Source: Liolophura sinensis (taxonomy: Eukaryota > Mollusca > Polyplacophora > Chitonida > Chitonidae). Taken from it: a DNA stretch of 64,000 nucleotides. The position numbers and the translations under genes were made by a program. Shown piece after piece: positions 12,051 through 27,100 of this stretch (position 1 is the first letter of the stretch; each line of letters starts with the position of its first letter). The notes under the pieces were generated by a model. It searched no databases and was not told the DNA's origin. It was given only the letters and a program-made list of their open reading frames with translations. The stretch is taken from NCBI RefSeq assembly GCF_032854445.1, contig NC_088300.1, positions 1,674,001-1,738,000 of the forward strand. The letters run 5' to 3'.

Positions 12051-15000
12051 TTTACTGTTTATTCCTGAGGAAAAGCTCACAGTTCACAAGTTACAATCTC
12101 ACTCCACAGACCACAGAAATTCCCATCCCCAGGGTAGAGAAATAACACAGACAAGTCAAGCACCTGCTGCAGTACTAGTACCAGTATAAGTCAAGCACCT
12201 GCCGCAGTACTAGTACCTGTACAAGTCAAGCATCTGCTGCAGTACTAGTACCGGTACTCAGCAAACATCTCAAGATTACACATGGCAAACACAGGGAAAA
12301 GGTCAACTATTGCAAACCAAAAAATCAATGTATGATCCAAATACAATATTCTCATACTGAAATAAAAGCTTTGAAACTCATAGCAAAATAATGTTCACTT
12401 TACCTTGTCTTCTGACATTGAACAAGGCCAAATTTGCTGATAGTATTTAACTATATATAGCCCTTCCAAGATAAAAGTCTGCTCTCTACAGGTCAAAAAC
12501 TATTAATTATGAAGAAATAAATACATTCTGCCATAGTGACAATGATAATGAAATATGTACAAACCAATGGAATTAAAATAAATATGATATTAAGATTAAA
12601 TGGAATATTCCCAAGTAGCAACTTTTTTAGGTGGGGATACATGTAGATATTGGTACATATAGAGTAGGGTAAAAATCTGGAAAGAAAACAGGACAATACA
12701 GTATTACAAAGGGACAGCTTGAACAAAGGCAAAAGCATCACTGTAAAACAAAAAAAGGAAAACAGATTAAGATAATAACAAGATAAACTAACATGAATGT
12801 ATGTCCTGTAAATTGTTTTCATAGAGAAAAAGTGATAAAATAAGCCCAATTTACTGGGGGCAAGCTGCAGAAACAGAAAAGTAACAGCTCATTGTATAAC
12901 AAACAGTCAAGAAAATATGACTATAATTACGTGTTGAGACAGAGGAGAACACTAACCGTATTCCCAGCTTACAAAACAAGACAAGTTTATACACAATTCA
13001 CAGTAAAAAAAATCACACACAAAAATTACAACACAACATCAGAGTTCAAACGTAAAGACTACTGATAAAGCAAACAGATATCCCAGCAGATATAAGTGTC
13101 CTAAAGTGAAGATTACGATGACTGTAAACTCAATAACCATATTGCAGCTCTTTACAGGTGATGAAGACACACGTCAGATCACCAGGTGCAATATTATTTT
13201 TCCAATGAAAGGTCTCTTTGTATAGAGTTGATGTATAAGCAGGTTTTCTTCTTAAACATTTCCTTCACCATTTAATTTCTTTTTCAATTTTTTTTTCTTT
13301 TTTCATACCTTTACAAACCAAGGTAAATTTAAGCTATCATATTTGCGACTGAAAAAATCTCATTTCTGTTTACAAGTACAAAAAAATGTCTTAAATAGAT
13401 CACACTTAAAATAGAATTTTTAATCAAACGGTGCACACTAGCAATTAATTTTTAATTATTTCATAGTCATTTCCAATGGCAGGTGAGAAAGGATTTATTC
13501 CAAGACCCCCAAATGAACTGTAATTCTTCAACATCTTCCTAAGGACACACTGAAGTACACATGAATAGCCTTCACATGTACAACGCACCCAAGTAACAGC
13601 TGTGGTAACATTTTGTAACATTTATACAACAGATCATGCTGATACGCTTGTAATTCCTATTTTATTTCATTATTATTATTATTAATAATAATTACAGAAA
13701 ATAAAGTTTGTTGATGGACAGTTAAATTCCAAAACGAAGCAAAAAGTAGCCTGATACAATGATAGCAGAAAATGTGAGACAAGATGAAGGATTAGAGTTG
13801 TGAGTATATGTATTACTTTACTGAGTCTGCTGATAGGACAGCCAGCCACAGCACAGAACACAAGAGGCCAGTCAACAGTCGGTAGCAGCACTTGCCAGTC
13901 TCCTAGGCTATGGAGGAGTGTTTGTGTGGGTGAGGGGAATTATATAAATACCCTCACACACACATAAAGCATTAAAAATCCTAAACAGTAAAACACAAAA
14001 TTGGCAGTATTCAAAAAGCAATGCTGGGCAACAGCACAAGTCAGGCCTATACACACCTGTACAAGATATGTCAACCTGTGACTAGTCAGTAAGGTTCTAC
14101 ACCTGCCTACACAACACTGGGTACGTGATGGAACTCAGTGAGCACTAGTACATCTGAATGCACCGAGTCTGACCCAGAAGTACATTAAACATCCTGTAAC
14201 AATTCATTATAAAACACATTAACCTTAGTTCTGATAACTTACTGTAAAATCTTAACACAGAGTTAACATAGTATGACAGGTCTTCAATACAGGTACCATC
14301 AATCTTATGAAGGGATGCAGCTTTACAGTAAGGGAAAGTTTTGGAATTCATTTTTCCTTTGATGAATTTTCAATAATTTGTTACTAAAGTAGAATAAGTA
14401 AATATAAATCCATTATCATCATCAAACCAAATTCCCAGATACAGAATAAATTTAAGTAAAGATGCTTCACAATGCAGCAAAAAAACCTTAGTGACCTCCT
14501 TTAATTTTATGCTTGATATTTGAATACAATTCTGTGATACAATCTTAGAAAATACCTGGTGCCTTCCAGATGTAGCACATCTGACTTTTTACCCACCCAC
14601 TACATAAACAAGATCTTTATAAAAATACATTTTTCAGCTCAAAAAACAGCAATGCAAAAAAAATAAAACAGTCCTATTCAATATAAAGCTGTGTACATTC
14701 ACCTTCATTAGAGACCACCTGTCAGAAAGACGGGATGTCAGAACAAGAACAGTTGTGAGCTGAAGGTATTTACGAGAGTCCCACTCAAAGAGTCAATGCA
14801 AATCAGTTTATAAATGCAAAAAAACAAACATGTTGGGAAATTACTAGTACAAGTCTCAGTTATGTACTGTAGGTTATCAAATTTCACACAGCAGTCAAGT
14901 ACAAAATATGTGTGTCAAAATACAGAATTTGAAATAGCTCACAGACTTCTGAAATGGTATTGTCAGTGTTCTGGGATTCAAACAATTCTTCTTGTAATCT

Positions 15001-15193
15001 TGTACATGAGCCAATACTCATTCTTTATCATGTGAACATACCATTACAACAGATATGTCATTACCACAGAATAATAATACTATTGTGTGAAGAATTAAGC
15101 TCACTTATACAGGAGTAAACTCTTCAACATTTCATATTCACCATTGCAATTTTTTCGAAAGTTTTCCATGGTGCACATTTTCAAGAAATGTTC
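12050..15193 (-). other. probable long 3' untranslated region of CCDC9
   Basis: After the proposed TAG stop at 15196-15194, no further coding exon is visible downstream on the minus strand. The sequence is AT-rich, with minus-strand AATAAA words at about 15303 (intronic side), 13661, 13493 and 12055. Which one is used cannot be decided. A triple 35-bp tandem repeat lies at 12152-12258 (AAGTCAAGCACCTGC with AGTACTAGTACC). Confidence 0.4.
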
Positions 15194-15199
15194 CTACTC
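15194..15199 (-). CDS. CCDC9: CCDC9 exon 13, final codon and stop
   Basis: Strong acceptor CTCTCTTTGTTTTCAG, then GAG TAG: one glutamate and the stop, followed by the 3' untranslated region. The tiny coding part makes this less certain. The alternative is retention of the exon 12 donor with a stop a few codons on. Confidence 0.6.
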   Translation of the reverse strand, partial: E

Positions 15200-18100
15200 C
15201 TGAAAACAAAGAGAGGATGACATAACATTGCTTAATTCAAATTCCACTCCAGGCAATTGAATCTCATATATAAAAAAATTATTACAAAAGTTCACTGTTA
15301 CATTTATTTGAGGAAAAATGTAGCCAGGCCTACAAAAGATTATGGTTTGTGGCCAGATAAAATCAGAGCTCCTCATGCTGCTTTACATCTCTTGTATTCA
15401 GCAAACAGTTTGGTAGTTAAACTGTTTAAACTATAACAACAAACAGGGCTTCAAGGCTGTTACTTTCTTGGATTCTGAATGGCCCAAACCCACTTTAAAT
15501 AATTCAGGCTCAGTTAGGCTCAAGTGTAAACACTGATACATCAATTCACTTAGACATTTAATTGGGCCATCGTTTTTAAGTGCTGTGTTGTGGTGGTTGT
15601 TGTTTTCAAAACATTTGAAAGTTTCCTTTGCCACATTGTCCACAGGACAACAGCCACACTGTCCACAGGAGACCAGGAAAGATAAGAGAGAATGAGGTTC
15701 TTCAAGACAAAGAAATTCGACTAGTCTTCATGCTACACCTAATACCTGAGTGGAGCATGTGTACACTGTAAGTTAAACGGATCTCAACCAGCAGAAACCA
15801 AGAGAAAGAACATATCACTTTATTAACTTACCACTGAAGCACCATCAAACAGCATGTTGTCACCTTTAACCTGCGGTAAAGATGCATTCCTCATGCCTAC
15901 AACGACACAATTATTTAACTATCAAAACTTTACAACAACAGACTCAGTCAAAGAGAAAGCCATTTATAATGGAATCAATCCTTCCCTCACATAAAGAGAT
16001 TTCTTGTTTACATTTCAGTCAGAGAAAGTACAAGGGATTCATGACAGTTTAAAAGATGAAATATTACCGCTGAAAGTTTACAGTATTAAATTTATTGCAT
16101 TATCATTGTATTTCATGGTTATTATTTGTACTACACTAAATAATTCTGATCACATCAAGGGAGTACTCACCTTGTTTTACATAATCATGTAATTCTTCTT
16201 GTAAGGACTTCTCATTGACAGCCCCTTTATCACCAGCAAGAGGGGTTCTCTCCCTTTGAGACTCACCTATTGAATGGCAGCTCTCTGCGGTAGCTGGTTG
16301 GCCATCTTTTGTACCACTGACAGAGCTACAGTCATCAGTCTGTTTCTCTGTTAGTCTGCCTGTCTCAGTATTATCAGGTTGAACGTTTGTGTGCTCAGCA
16401 CACTTGTCGTCCAATTGAGTGTAGGAGCTTTCAGTGGTTTCAACATTACCTGCACATTTATCGTCTGACAGAGCTTCTATGTTGTCAGCGTTACCTGCAC
16501 ACTGGGGATCATCAGGGGATTCGGTCATGTGGTGGGGCTGGCTGCTGTCCTTGGGTATTTCAGAGTCTGCAGTAGAGGGTGTACTGTCTCCACCAGCCAG
16601 AGAGCTCTCCACAGCTTTACCGCACTCTGCGCTCTCTGCAGGACTAACATTTGATGTTTGCTCAGCAGCTTTAAGCGGACTCTTCTTGGGGCTGTGTTTT
16701 GGGCTGAATGTGGGGCTTCCCCCCTTTTCCATCTCAGCGGCCCAGTCCAGGATTTTGACATGGTCTGTCGGAGTTTTGAGAGGGGTTAAAGGAGACAGAG
16801 CCTGAGATGCCGGATCTGATTTCTCAGGAATTTTTAGCTCCACATTAATCTTGAGGGTTTCTCTCTCAGAAGAGGACCTTGGTGTGGCCACAGGTGTGTT
16901 TTCTGAGGACTTCTCGCCTGTTTCAGCTTCTGATCCTGTCATGCTAAGCTCTGGAGCAGAACTCTCGGCAGTGTCTGTCTGAAACTGAATTTGGCTTCCA
17001 TGCTGCAGTTGAGGAGGACTCTGCGGATCCTCCCCTTCCTCCCCAAAGCTGTCATCCATCCCATAAAACTCGTCATCTTCAGGGATATCCTCCCACTCGT
17101 CAGACGCCCCAGTACTCACACTGTGGCTGGACTTGCTCAGGGAGGCACCTTCCTTCTGTGAGTCATCCTCCTCTTGATGAGGATTGTTCTGCTCCTCCAC
17201 TAGTTCTCCTGCTTTTTCCTCCCCCTTTTTATGCATCAGTCCCACATCCTCCACACTATCCTCCATACAATCCTCCTGGTAGTCCTCTCCCGTGTAACTA
17301 GGGGTGTGGTCCACGGAGGACAGCTCAGGGACAGGTGTTGCTTCCTTAGATCGTATCGCAGGCAGGAAATCCTCTGGAGAGGTCTGTTCAGCGATCAGCT
17401 CTGCATCCGCAAATATGTCATCCTCCCAATACTCCTCCCCAGATTCATGTTTCGGTGGGGCCACGGTTTTGGATGGGCTTTTCCTTTTTGATTTAGACTT
17501 GCCATTGCGCTGCCCATTTTTCTCCTGTGAACCTGCCCTGCCACTGTTGTGGTTTCTGGTCCTGTGGTTGTTGTTGTCTGCATACTCCACCTCCACGCTG
17601 TGGTCCCCGGGGGAGTTATCAAACTTGACCACGAGGAGGTCCTCCTGCTGCTCCACCTTTCTCGACTGATCATCACTCCCAGATGACGTGCTGCGGACAC
17701 GTGGGGCCCCTCGACCACGCCCTCTGCCTCTGCCTCGCCCTCTTCCACGAGCCCCTTGAGGTTTGCCATGATCAGATGGCATACCTACAAATGCAAATAC
17801 ATGAAATATAACTTCAGAGCAACAGATAAATAGAGGTATTAGCTAACAGCTCTTTATAAGAACAGCTGTTGGTTAATACTTCAGGCAAATAAATTGAGAG
17901 CAATGTCCTAGCATTAATTGCAAATCGAAATCAAAGTATTTATTTACAGCATGGGAAATGTTGATCATGTATTTGTAATAAATGTTTTAATGACAAGTCA
18001 AATCTGGATTGGCAGGTCAAAAAAATGGACACTTTGGAATAAGAAGGCCGATTAGATCTAGGTGAATCGAGGAGATTCAGCATTTCAAGCCCTGCATTTC

Positions 18101-21100
18101 AAGTATCATAGCTACAGTGAATCAGCAAGTTGATAGAAAAAAAGAGGGGTAAAACTTGGAGCCCACTGAGCTCAGGGGCAAACACACCTATACCGAACAC
18201 ACACATGTTGGTGGAAAAATAATAATGTGTATGAAAACAAATTTTAGTGGTTCTTTCGATTCCTTTATTTTAGTACATGATATTAAGAGAAAACAAAAAA
18301 TCAACGGACTGAGGGAAAATCTTATATTCCAATATGCATACTGGCTTTTATCACAATGTTTTTGAGAGCCTTTTTCTGGTTTGTGCTGTCTCATCTGAAC
18401 TCATACAACACTAGCCACCATAATCCTAACACACAGCATGTGACATAATACAGATAAAATATCAAACAATGCACATAAAGTGCTGAGGTGTACATAAAGT
18501 ATATCCATCAGTTCACAAAAACAATCATAAACATACAGAGGGTGATGTAAAATGTGTTTATTACATTGCTAGCTACCACCACAGCTGGCACCTCTGACCA
18601 CCTTGATGTTGCATCTCTTTAAGTGACGTCCCATCTGCCTATTCTGACTATGGATGTCCATGTAACTGGTAAGACGATGTTGGTGGTTCATGTAACCACT
18701 GATGGGTTCACCTACATGATATTGCCTGACACCTGATACAGCAAGGCTTCTGATGTCAAAGGTCAAAGCAATGCTGCATTACAACCTGCACCAACAAACT
18801 GATGAAACTCCTGTTTTTTGTACAAAATCTTATAACACTCTACTTTGTAGAAGCAATGATGATGAAGTAGCAAAGCCAGTATTTCTGGTCCCATGTCAGT
18901 GCTATTATTGCTATAGAATACTGCAGTTCTAACATTCACAGATGACAATATTCCAGCTGAAATGCGCACTGTTAATGTCATAATTGACAGTAGATCCATT
19001 GTTACACGTCAAATTGAAACTGTGGCTCTGCTGACGATGCAACTGCATGTACACAGCATTTGAGCGCACATCGGTCACAGCTGCGACCTATAATGTGCAT
19101 TTCCCAGAAACACCAATCAATCACTTGATGATCCAGGATGATGTCAAAGAGCTCAAATACAAGCACAGGTGCAGCACATCAACCAGGTGAGGGTTGAAGA
19201 GCTTTGGGTGATGGCACACTGATACAGACAGGGGGGAGTATGTCACCCTTGACGGTAAGAGTGCGGTGAGGAGTGAAGAGCTAGGGGTGATGGCACACCG
19301 ATACAGGTCGGGAGGGGAGTATGTCACTCTTGATGGTAAGAGAGCAGTGAGGGATGAAGCGCTTGGGGTAATGGCACACTGATACAGGCAAGGGTGGAGT
19401 ACGTCACCCATGAGGGTTAGAGAGCAGTGAGGGTTAAAGAGCTAAAAGGGGTTGGGGGGGGATGTCACCCATGATGGTCAGAGAAAGACAGCAATGAGGG
19501 TGAAGAGCTGGGGGGTGATGGCACACTGATACAGGCAAGGGTGGAGTACATCACCCATGATGGTAAGAGAGCAGTGAGGGTTAAAGAGCTTAAAGGGGGA
19601 GGGGGGGGGGGGGAAATCACCCATGATGGTAAGAGAAAGAGAGCAATGCAGGTGAAGAGCTGGGGGTGATGGCACACTGATACAGGCAAGGGTGGAGTAC
19701 GTCACCCATGAGGGTTAGAGAGCAGTGAGGGTTAAAGAGCTTAAAAGGGGAGGGGGGATGTCACCCATGATGGTAAGAGAAAGACAGCAATGAGGGTGAA
19801 GAGCTGGGGGTGATGGCACACTGATACAGGCAAAAGTGGAGTACGTCACCCATGATGGTAAGAGAGCAGTGAGGGTTAAAGAGCTTAAAGGGGGAGGGGG
19901 GATATCACCCATGATGGTAAGAGAAAGACAGCAATGAGGGTGAAGAGCTGGGGGTGATGGCACACTGATACAGGCAAGGGTGGAGTACATCACCCATGAT
20001 GGTAAGAGAGCAGTGAGGGTTAAAGAGCTTAAAGGGGGAGGGGGGGAGGGAAATCACCCATGATGGTAAGAGAAAGAGAGCAATGCAGGTGAAGAGCTGG
20101 GGGTGATGGCACACTGATACAGGCAAGGGTGGAGTACATCACCCATGAGGGTTAGAGAGCAGTGAGGGTTAAAGAGCTTAAAGGGGGAGGGGGGATGTCA
20201 CCCATGATGGTAAGAGAAAGACAGCAATGAGGGTGAAGAGCTGGGGGTGATGGCACACTGATACAGGCAAGGGTGGAGTACATCACCCATGAGGGTTAGA
20301 GAGCAGTGAGGATTAAAGAGCTTAAAGGGGGAGGGGGGATGTCACCCATGATGGTAAGAGAAAGACAGCAATGAGGGTGAAGAGCTGGGGGTGATGGCAC
20401 ACTGATACAGGCAAGGGTGGAGTACGTCACCCATGATGGTAAGAGAGCAGTGAGGGTTAAAGAGCTTAAAGGGGGAGGGGGGGGGAGGGAAATCACCCAT
20501 GATGGTAAGAGAAAGACAGCAATGCAGGTGAAGAGCTGGGGGTGATGGCACACTGATACAGGCAAGGGTGGAGTACGTCACCCATGAGGGTAAGAGAGCA
20601 GTGAGGGTTAAAGAGCTTAAAGGGGGAGGGGGGGAGGGAAATCACCCATGATGGTAAGAGAAAGAGAGCAATGCAGGTGAAGAGCTGGGGGTGATGGCAC
20701 ACTGATACAGGCAAGGGTGGAGTACGTCACCCATGAGGGTTAGAGAGCAGTGAGGGTTAAAGAGCTTAAAAGGGGAGGGGGGATGTCACCCATGATGGTA
20801 AGAGAAAGACAGCAATGAGGGTGAAGAGCTGGGGGTGATGGCACCCTGATACAGGCAAAAGTGGAGTACATCACCCATGATGGTAAGAGAGCAGTGAGGG
20901 TTAAAGAGCTTAAAGGGGGAGGGGAGGATATCACCCATGATGGTAAGAGAAAGACAGCAATGAGGGTGAAGAGCTGGGGGTGATGGCACACTGATACAGA
21001 CAAGGGTGGAGTACTTAACCCATGATGGTTAGAGAGCAGTGAAGGTAAAGAGCTTAAGGGGGGGGGGGGGGGGGGTATGTCACCCATGATTGTTAGAGAG

Positions 21101-24100
21101 CAGTGAGAGATGAAGAGCTGGGGGTGATGGCACACTGATACATGTGTGTGTAAGGGGGGGGGGGGGGATGTCACTCATGATGCTAAGAGAGCCATGAGGG
21201 GTAAAGAGCTGAGAGTGATAGCACCCTGATACAGACAGGTGGGGAGGGGGAGTATGTCAGCCATGATGATGGCAAGAGAGCAATTAGGGGGAAACAGCTG
21301 GGGATGATAGCACACTGATACAGGCAGGGGTGGAGTATGTCACCCATGATGGTAAGAGAGCAATGAAGGGTGAAGAGCTGGGGGTGATGGCACACTGATA
21401 CCGCTCGGGAGGGGGGGGGGGGTATGTCACCCATGATGGTAAGAGAGCAGTGAGGGTGAAGAGCTGGGGGTGATGGCACACTGATACCGCTCGGGAGGGG
21501 GGGGGGGTATGTCACCCATGATGGTAAGAGAGCAGTGAGGGTGAAGAGCTGGGGGTGATGGCACACTGATACAGGCAGGTGGGGAGGGGGAGTATGTCAG
21601 CCATGATGATGGCAAGAGAGCAATTAGGGGGAAACAGCTGGGGATGATAGCACACTGATACAGGCAGGGGTGGAGTATGTCACCCATGATGGTAAGAGAG
21701 CAATGAAGGGTGAAGAGCTGGGGGTGATGGCACACTGATACCGCTTGGGAGGCGGAGTATGTCACCCATGATGATAAGAGAGCAGTAAGGGTGAAGAGCT
21801 GGGGGTGATGGCACACTGATTCAGGTTGGGGGGGGGGGGGGGGGGTATGTCACCCATGATGGTAAGAGAGCAGTGAGGGTGAAGAGCTGGGGGTGATAGC
21901 ACCCTCATACATGCAGGTGGGGAGGGGGAGTATGTCAGCCATGATGATGGTAAGAGAGCAATTAGAGGGAAACAGCTGGGGATGATAGCACACTGATACA
22001 GGCAGGGGTGGAGTATGTCACCCATGATGGTAAGAGAGCAATGAAGGATGAAAAGCTGGGGGTGATGGCACACTGATACCACTCGGGAGGGGGGGGTATG
22101 TCACTCATGTTGGTAAGAGAGCAGTGAGGGTGAAGAGCTGGGGGTGATGGCAAACTGATACCGCTCGGGAGGGGGGGGGGGGGGGGTATGTCACCCATGA
22201 TGGTAAGAGAGCAGTGAGGGTGAAGAGCTGGGGGTGATGGCACAATGATACAGGCAGGGGTGGAGTATGTCACCCATGATGGTAAGAGAGCAATGAAGGA
22301 TGAAGAGCTGGGGGTGATGGCACACTGATACCGCTCGGGAGGGGGAGTATGTCACCCATGATGGTAAGAGAGCAATGAAGGATGAAGAGCTGGGGGTGAT
22401 GGCACACTGATACCGCTCGGGAGGGGGAGTATGTCACCCATGATGGTAAGAGAGCAATGAAGGGTGAAGAGCTGGGGGTGATGACACACTGATGCAGGCA
22501 GGGGTGGAGTATGTCACCCATGATGGTAAGAGAGCAATGAAGGGTGAAGAGCTGGGGGTGATGGCACACTGATACCGCTCAGGAGGGGGGGGGGGGGGGG
22601 GGGTATGTCACCCATGTTGGTAAGAGAGCAGTGAGGGTGAAGAGCTGGGGGTGATGGCACATTGATACAGGTGGGTGGGGGGGGAGGGGGGGGTATGTCG
22701 CCCATGATGATAAGAGAGCAGTGAGGGGTGAAGAGCTGGGGGTGATGGCACACTGATACAGGTTGGGGGGGGGGGGGGGTATGTCACCCATGATGATAAG
22801 AGAGCAGTGAGGGTGAAGAGCTGGAGGTGATGGCACACTGATACCGCTCGGGAGGGGGGGGGGTATGTCACCCATGATGGTGAGAGGGGCAGTGAGGGTG
22901 AAGAGCTGGGGGTGATGGCACACTGATACCGCTCGGGGGGGGGGGGGGGGGGGGGGGGGGTATGTCACCCATGATGGTAAGAGAGCAGTGAAGGTGCAAG
23001 CAGGGGTGAAGCATGTCACCCATGAGGGGTGAAGAGCGGGGTGATGGCACACTGATACAGGCAGGAATGAAGTATGTCATCTACGAGGAGTGAAGAGCTG
23101 GAGTGATGGCATAATGATTCAGGCAGGGGTGGAGTATTTCACCCATGATGGTTCGAGAAGAGAGAGGTGAAGAGCTAGGTACACATCACACAGGAAGGCG
23201 GGACTGAAGTTAGGGGTGATGGCTTGCACACAGACAGGGTTTGGGTACGCGGGACACAGGAAGGCAAGACAAAAGTTAGGGGTGATGGCATGCACGCTTT
23301 GGGTACGCGGGACACAGGAAGGCGAGGCAAAAGTTTGGGGTGATGGCTTGCACACAGACAGGGTTTTGGGTACACGGGACACAGGAAGGCGAGACAAAAG
23401 TTTGGGGAGATAACAAGCACATAGGCAGGATTTGGGTACACATCAGACAGGGAGGTGAGACAAACGTTAGGGGAGATGACATGCACATAGGTAGGCTTTG
23501 GGTACACATCACACAGGAAGGCGGGACTTAAGTTAGGGGTGATGGCATGCACACAGGTAGGCTTTGGGTATGCGGGACACAGGACGGCGAGACAAAAGCT
23601 AGGGGTGATGACATGCACACAGGTAGGCTTTGGGTACACATCACACAGGAAGGGGGGAAAAAAGTTAGGGGTGATGACATGCACAAAGGCAGGATTTGGG
23701 TACACACCCCTAAAAACTACCTGCACAAAAAATAGAACTTTATGACAACCGAGAGAACCAGACTTCCAATTTCAGATCTTGTCATCTTCACTAATACAAG
23801 TTGCGTAAAATTTAGGAAAGCGAGACAAAATTTAGGGGAGATAGCAAGCACACAGGCAGGATTTGGGTGCACATCACACAGGAAGGCGGGACACAGGAAG
23901 GCGGGACAAAAGTTAGGGGTGATGACATGCACAAAGGCAGGATTTGGGTGCACATCACACAGGAAGGCGGGACATAAGTTAGGGGTGATGACATGCACAC
24001 AGGCAGGGTTTGAGTACACATCACACAGGAGACAAAAGTTAGGGGAGATAACAAGCACACAGGCAGTATTTGGGTGCACATCACACAGGAAGGTTGGACA

Positions 24101-27100
24101 CAGGAAGGTGGGACACAGGAAGGCGGGACAAAATTTAGGGGTGATGACATGCACACAGGTAGGCTTTGGGTACACATCACACAGGGAGGCGGGACAAAAT
24201 TTAGGGGTGATGACATGCACACAGGTAGGTTTTGGGTACATATCACACAGGAAGGCGAGACAAAAGTTAGGGGTGAGGCATGCACACAGGTAGACTTTGG
24301 GTACACATCACACAGGGAGGCGGGACAAAAATTAGGGGTGATGACATGCACATAGGCAGGGGTAGGGTAGGTGTACATGTAAGTCACCCAAGAAAGTGTG
24401 AGGTGCTCTTGGTGATGGCATGCAGACGGCAGGGAAGGAGTACCTCTCTGTCCAGGGGCGTCCCCTCTCTGTCTCTCCTCAGTCCTCTCTGTGTGTACGA
24501 ACCGCCCGCTGCCAATTCGACCCGCTTCAAACACAAGAGCACACCTACAAACCCTGCTACACTTCATGTTGACACTCATGCTTTTATGGCTCTGAACCAC
24601 ACAAGAGTTACAAGTTACAAGCGCTCTTTTAAATCACATCCATAGAAAGTAAGTTCTTGAGAAACAAAAAGAATAATGGATGTAAAATATACATTTTAAA
24701 TTGAAGAATTTGTAAACCACTTAAACCCCAAAATTACAATAGCAACAATACTGGGAGACCGGGCATACCCCTTAATACCATTTTAATAAAATAGTAGCTT
24801 TTAAACAAGAACCTATGTTCATTTTGTCAAAGTTAACATATCACTGCCTTGATATGTTAATACTCAGGTTCACATATGTACATTTGCACACAAATCACTT
24901 CGTTAAAAACCTGCAACTATCATTTTTGATCACAAAAATTACATGTATCACTCAAAACATTTCACTCTCTGATGCAAAATTTTAGAAATTATTTGGTTCA
25001 ACCCAAAACTGATCACCATGCCACTACAATAAAAACCATGCAATATGCCCAAACCAAGCAACGGCGGAACAGATTACCAAACGAATCAGGAAATCCAAAT
25101 GAAGTATATAAATACACGTGTAAATGATAAAGCAGACTACATTGTAGATCTCAAATGCTTAAAATGAAAGCAGACTTAATAAAACGTAGCGCTCATACTT
25201 GTAACTGAAACTTAAAACAGTGTTCATATGATATGTGTGATCCAAACTTTAAAAGCTCTGGCCATAGGTGCAACTGATAAAAACTTTAAAACATAACATT
25301 CGTACACATGATTCAGAGGATTACAGATTCAGACCCAGGTTCAGGCCAGGTGTTTTGCAGAGGTTAGCACATCAGAGATACAGTGTACCAGATTCTGTGA
25401 CTCAACACTTAGTTATAATTCACAACACCTTTCTCAATATCCTGTTTGGAAGTTAACTTTGTAAACTCACTTACAAATAATGGCTATGTATTTGATTGTG
25501 CCTTAACGTTTAACTCACGATACACACACACTTTTGTTATTCTATCAGATTTCAATAAGATGTCAAAGTAATTTTCCATGCAGCTTGAACCCAAACCTGT
25601 TGCCATTTTAAATACTTAATCTTACTAATACATTTTACATTTTAGACCAGCGAGGTCTAGAGTGATGAAATTCATACATGGATGAAAGATTGAAGAATTT
25701 CAGAGGTAAAATTCCTCTCTTATTTCAGGCCTCATGCTCATCATCACAACTATTTTGTGCTCACACTTCTCTGTTCCACAAATTGGTCCAGAAATTGTTC
25801 ATTAATTTACAAAGAAAGCATTGCAGTTTCTTCAGCTGGAGTTTTGAGCTCAATGCAGCCAACTGGTCACTGACCAATGGTCAAGGCAGCATGTTCAAAT
25901 CAAGGTTTCGCTAATAACGCTGCAGCATCAGTAAAAGCTTTGTCAGGTACCTGATGAATGTCAGTGGTTTGCTCCAAGTCCCCCAGTTGTTTCCACGCAC
26001 TCAAGTTTTCCCGAATCCACCGTGTGATGTAAGTGAAAAATACCTAATTACAGAGTTAAACATCCTCCTAAATGCACAAACAACACTTTACATAAAATAT
26101 CCCACTGATTAATTTCTGCTCAAAAAAAAATTGAAAAGATTGAAAATACAAGAAACAACAAAGCAAACCCATACAGACCTCTTGTACTGATCAACCACCT
26201 AATAACAGCATCATCACCATGCTCATACTTGTGAATAAAAGACATATTGGGGGATATCATCCGTGTGAGATGTCAACAAACACTAGTATTAAATATGCCC
26301 AAGTCTCTACAGACTACAAATCTATGATTCAAGCTTCTACTCCAAAGCAGATGTGTAAACATAATAACAAATGAAATGGTACAAAGCCCCAATCCAGATA
26401 CCATCCGACACAGACAATGCAATATATTTTGCTCCAGTGAGCCCACTGCTCCTCAATTTTGGTCAAATCCATGTATAGTTTTTGTTATGGATTTTGCTGC
26501 AAAAAACTACCCGCACAAAAAATAGAACTTTATGACAACCGAGAGAACCAGACTTCCAATTTCAGATCTTGTCATCTTCACAAGTTGCGTAAAATTTACT
26601 GTTTTCAAGGAAATATTGCTTTCAAAATAATTATCTCACTTTAAATGCAGTTACTTCTACAACACAGTAGATTTTTTTGCCATTTACCTTGTTATGTATT
26701 TGACTAGGAAAAGGTCATCTGGATTAAGGCTTGCAGAGAACAGAAAATGAGGATTACTTAGGCTTGCAGCATGCTCAGGTGTCAGGTGATCACTCAGTGT
26801 ACCTGGTCTGCGGCCTGGCTCAGACCTCCGCGGGTTGGGCGAGTCATCGTAACTGAAAGATAAATACACAAGAAGTCCACATTTTCACAGATTCCCATCA
26901 GCTATTTTGAAATTATTTGCAAGTATCTCTATGTAACAGATGTCCTGAAAACAAATGCTCCACTATTTCCTCAGTTTCCAAATGAAACCAAATACAGACA
27001 TAACACAAGGTGACGGTCATTGCAGCTTTGGTTTAACAATGTACCATACAAATATTTCTCCCCGTGGGCTTGGTAAGAGGCATCAAGGCATCATGTAGGT

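Noticed and set aside
19121..24293. Numerous minus-strand frames up to 262 codons and plus-strand frames up to 183 codons
   Set aside because: Produced by the G-rich arrays in CCDC9 intron 10; repetitive, frame-shifting between units, no conserved domain.
25920..26060. Possible CCDC9 exon containing RWIRENLSAWKQLGD
   Set aside because: Open with plausible splice words, but inserting it between exons 10 and 11 breaks the phase, while exon 10 joins exon 11 perfectly without it. It might belong to a rare isoform.
26684..26802. Extended exon 10 of CCDC9 to donor AACAAG/GTAAAT
   Set aside because: It would leave two bases and create an early stop in exon 11. The inner CCAG/GTACAC donor keeps the frame.
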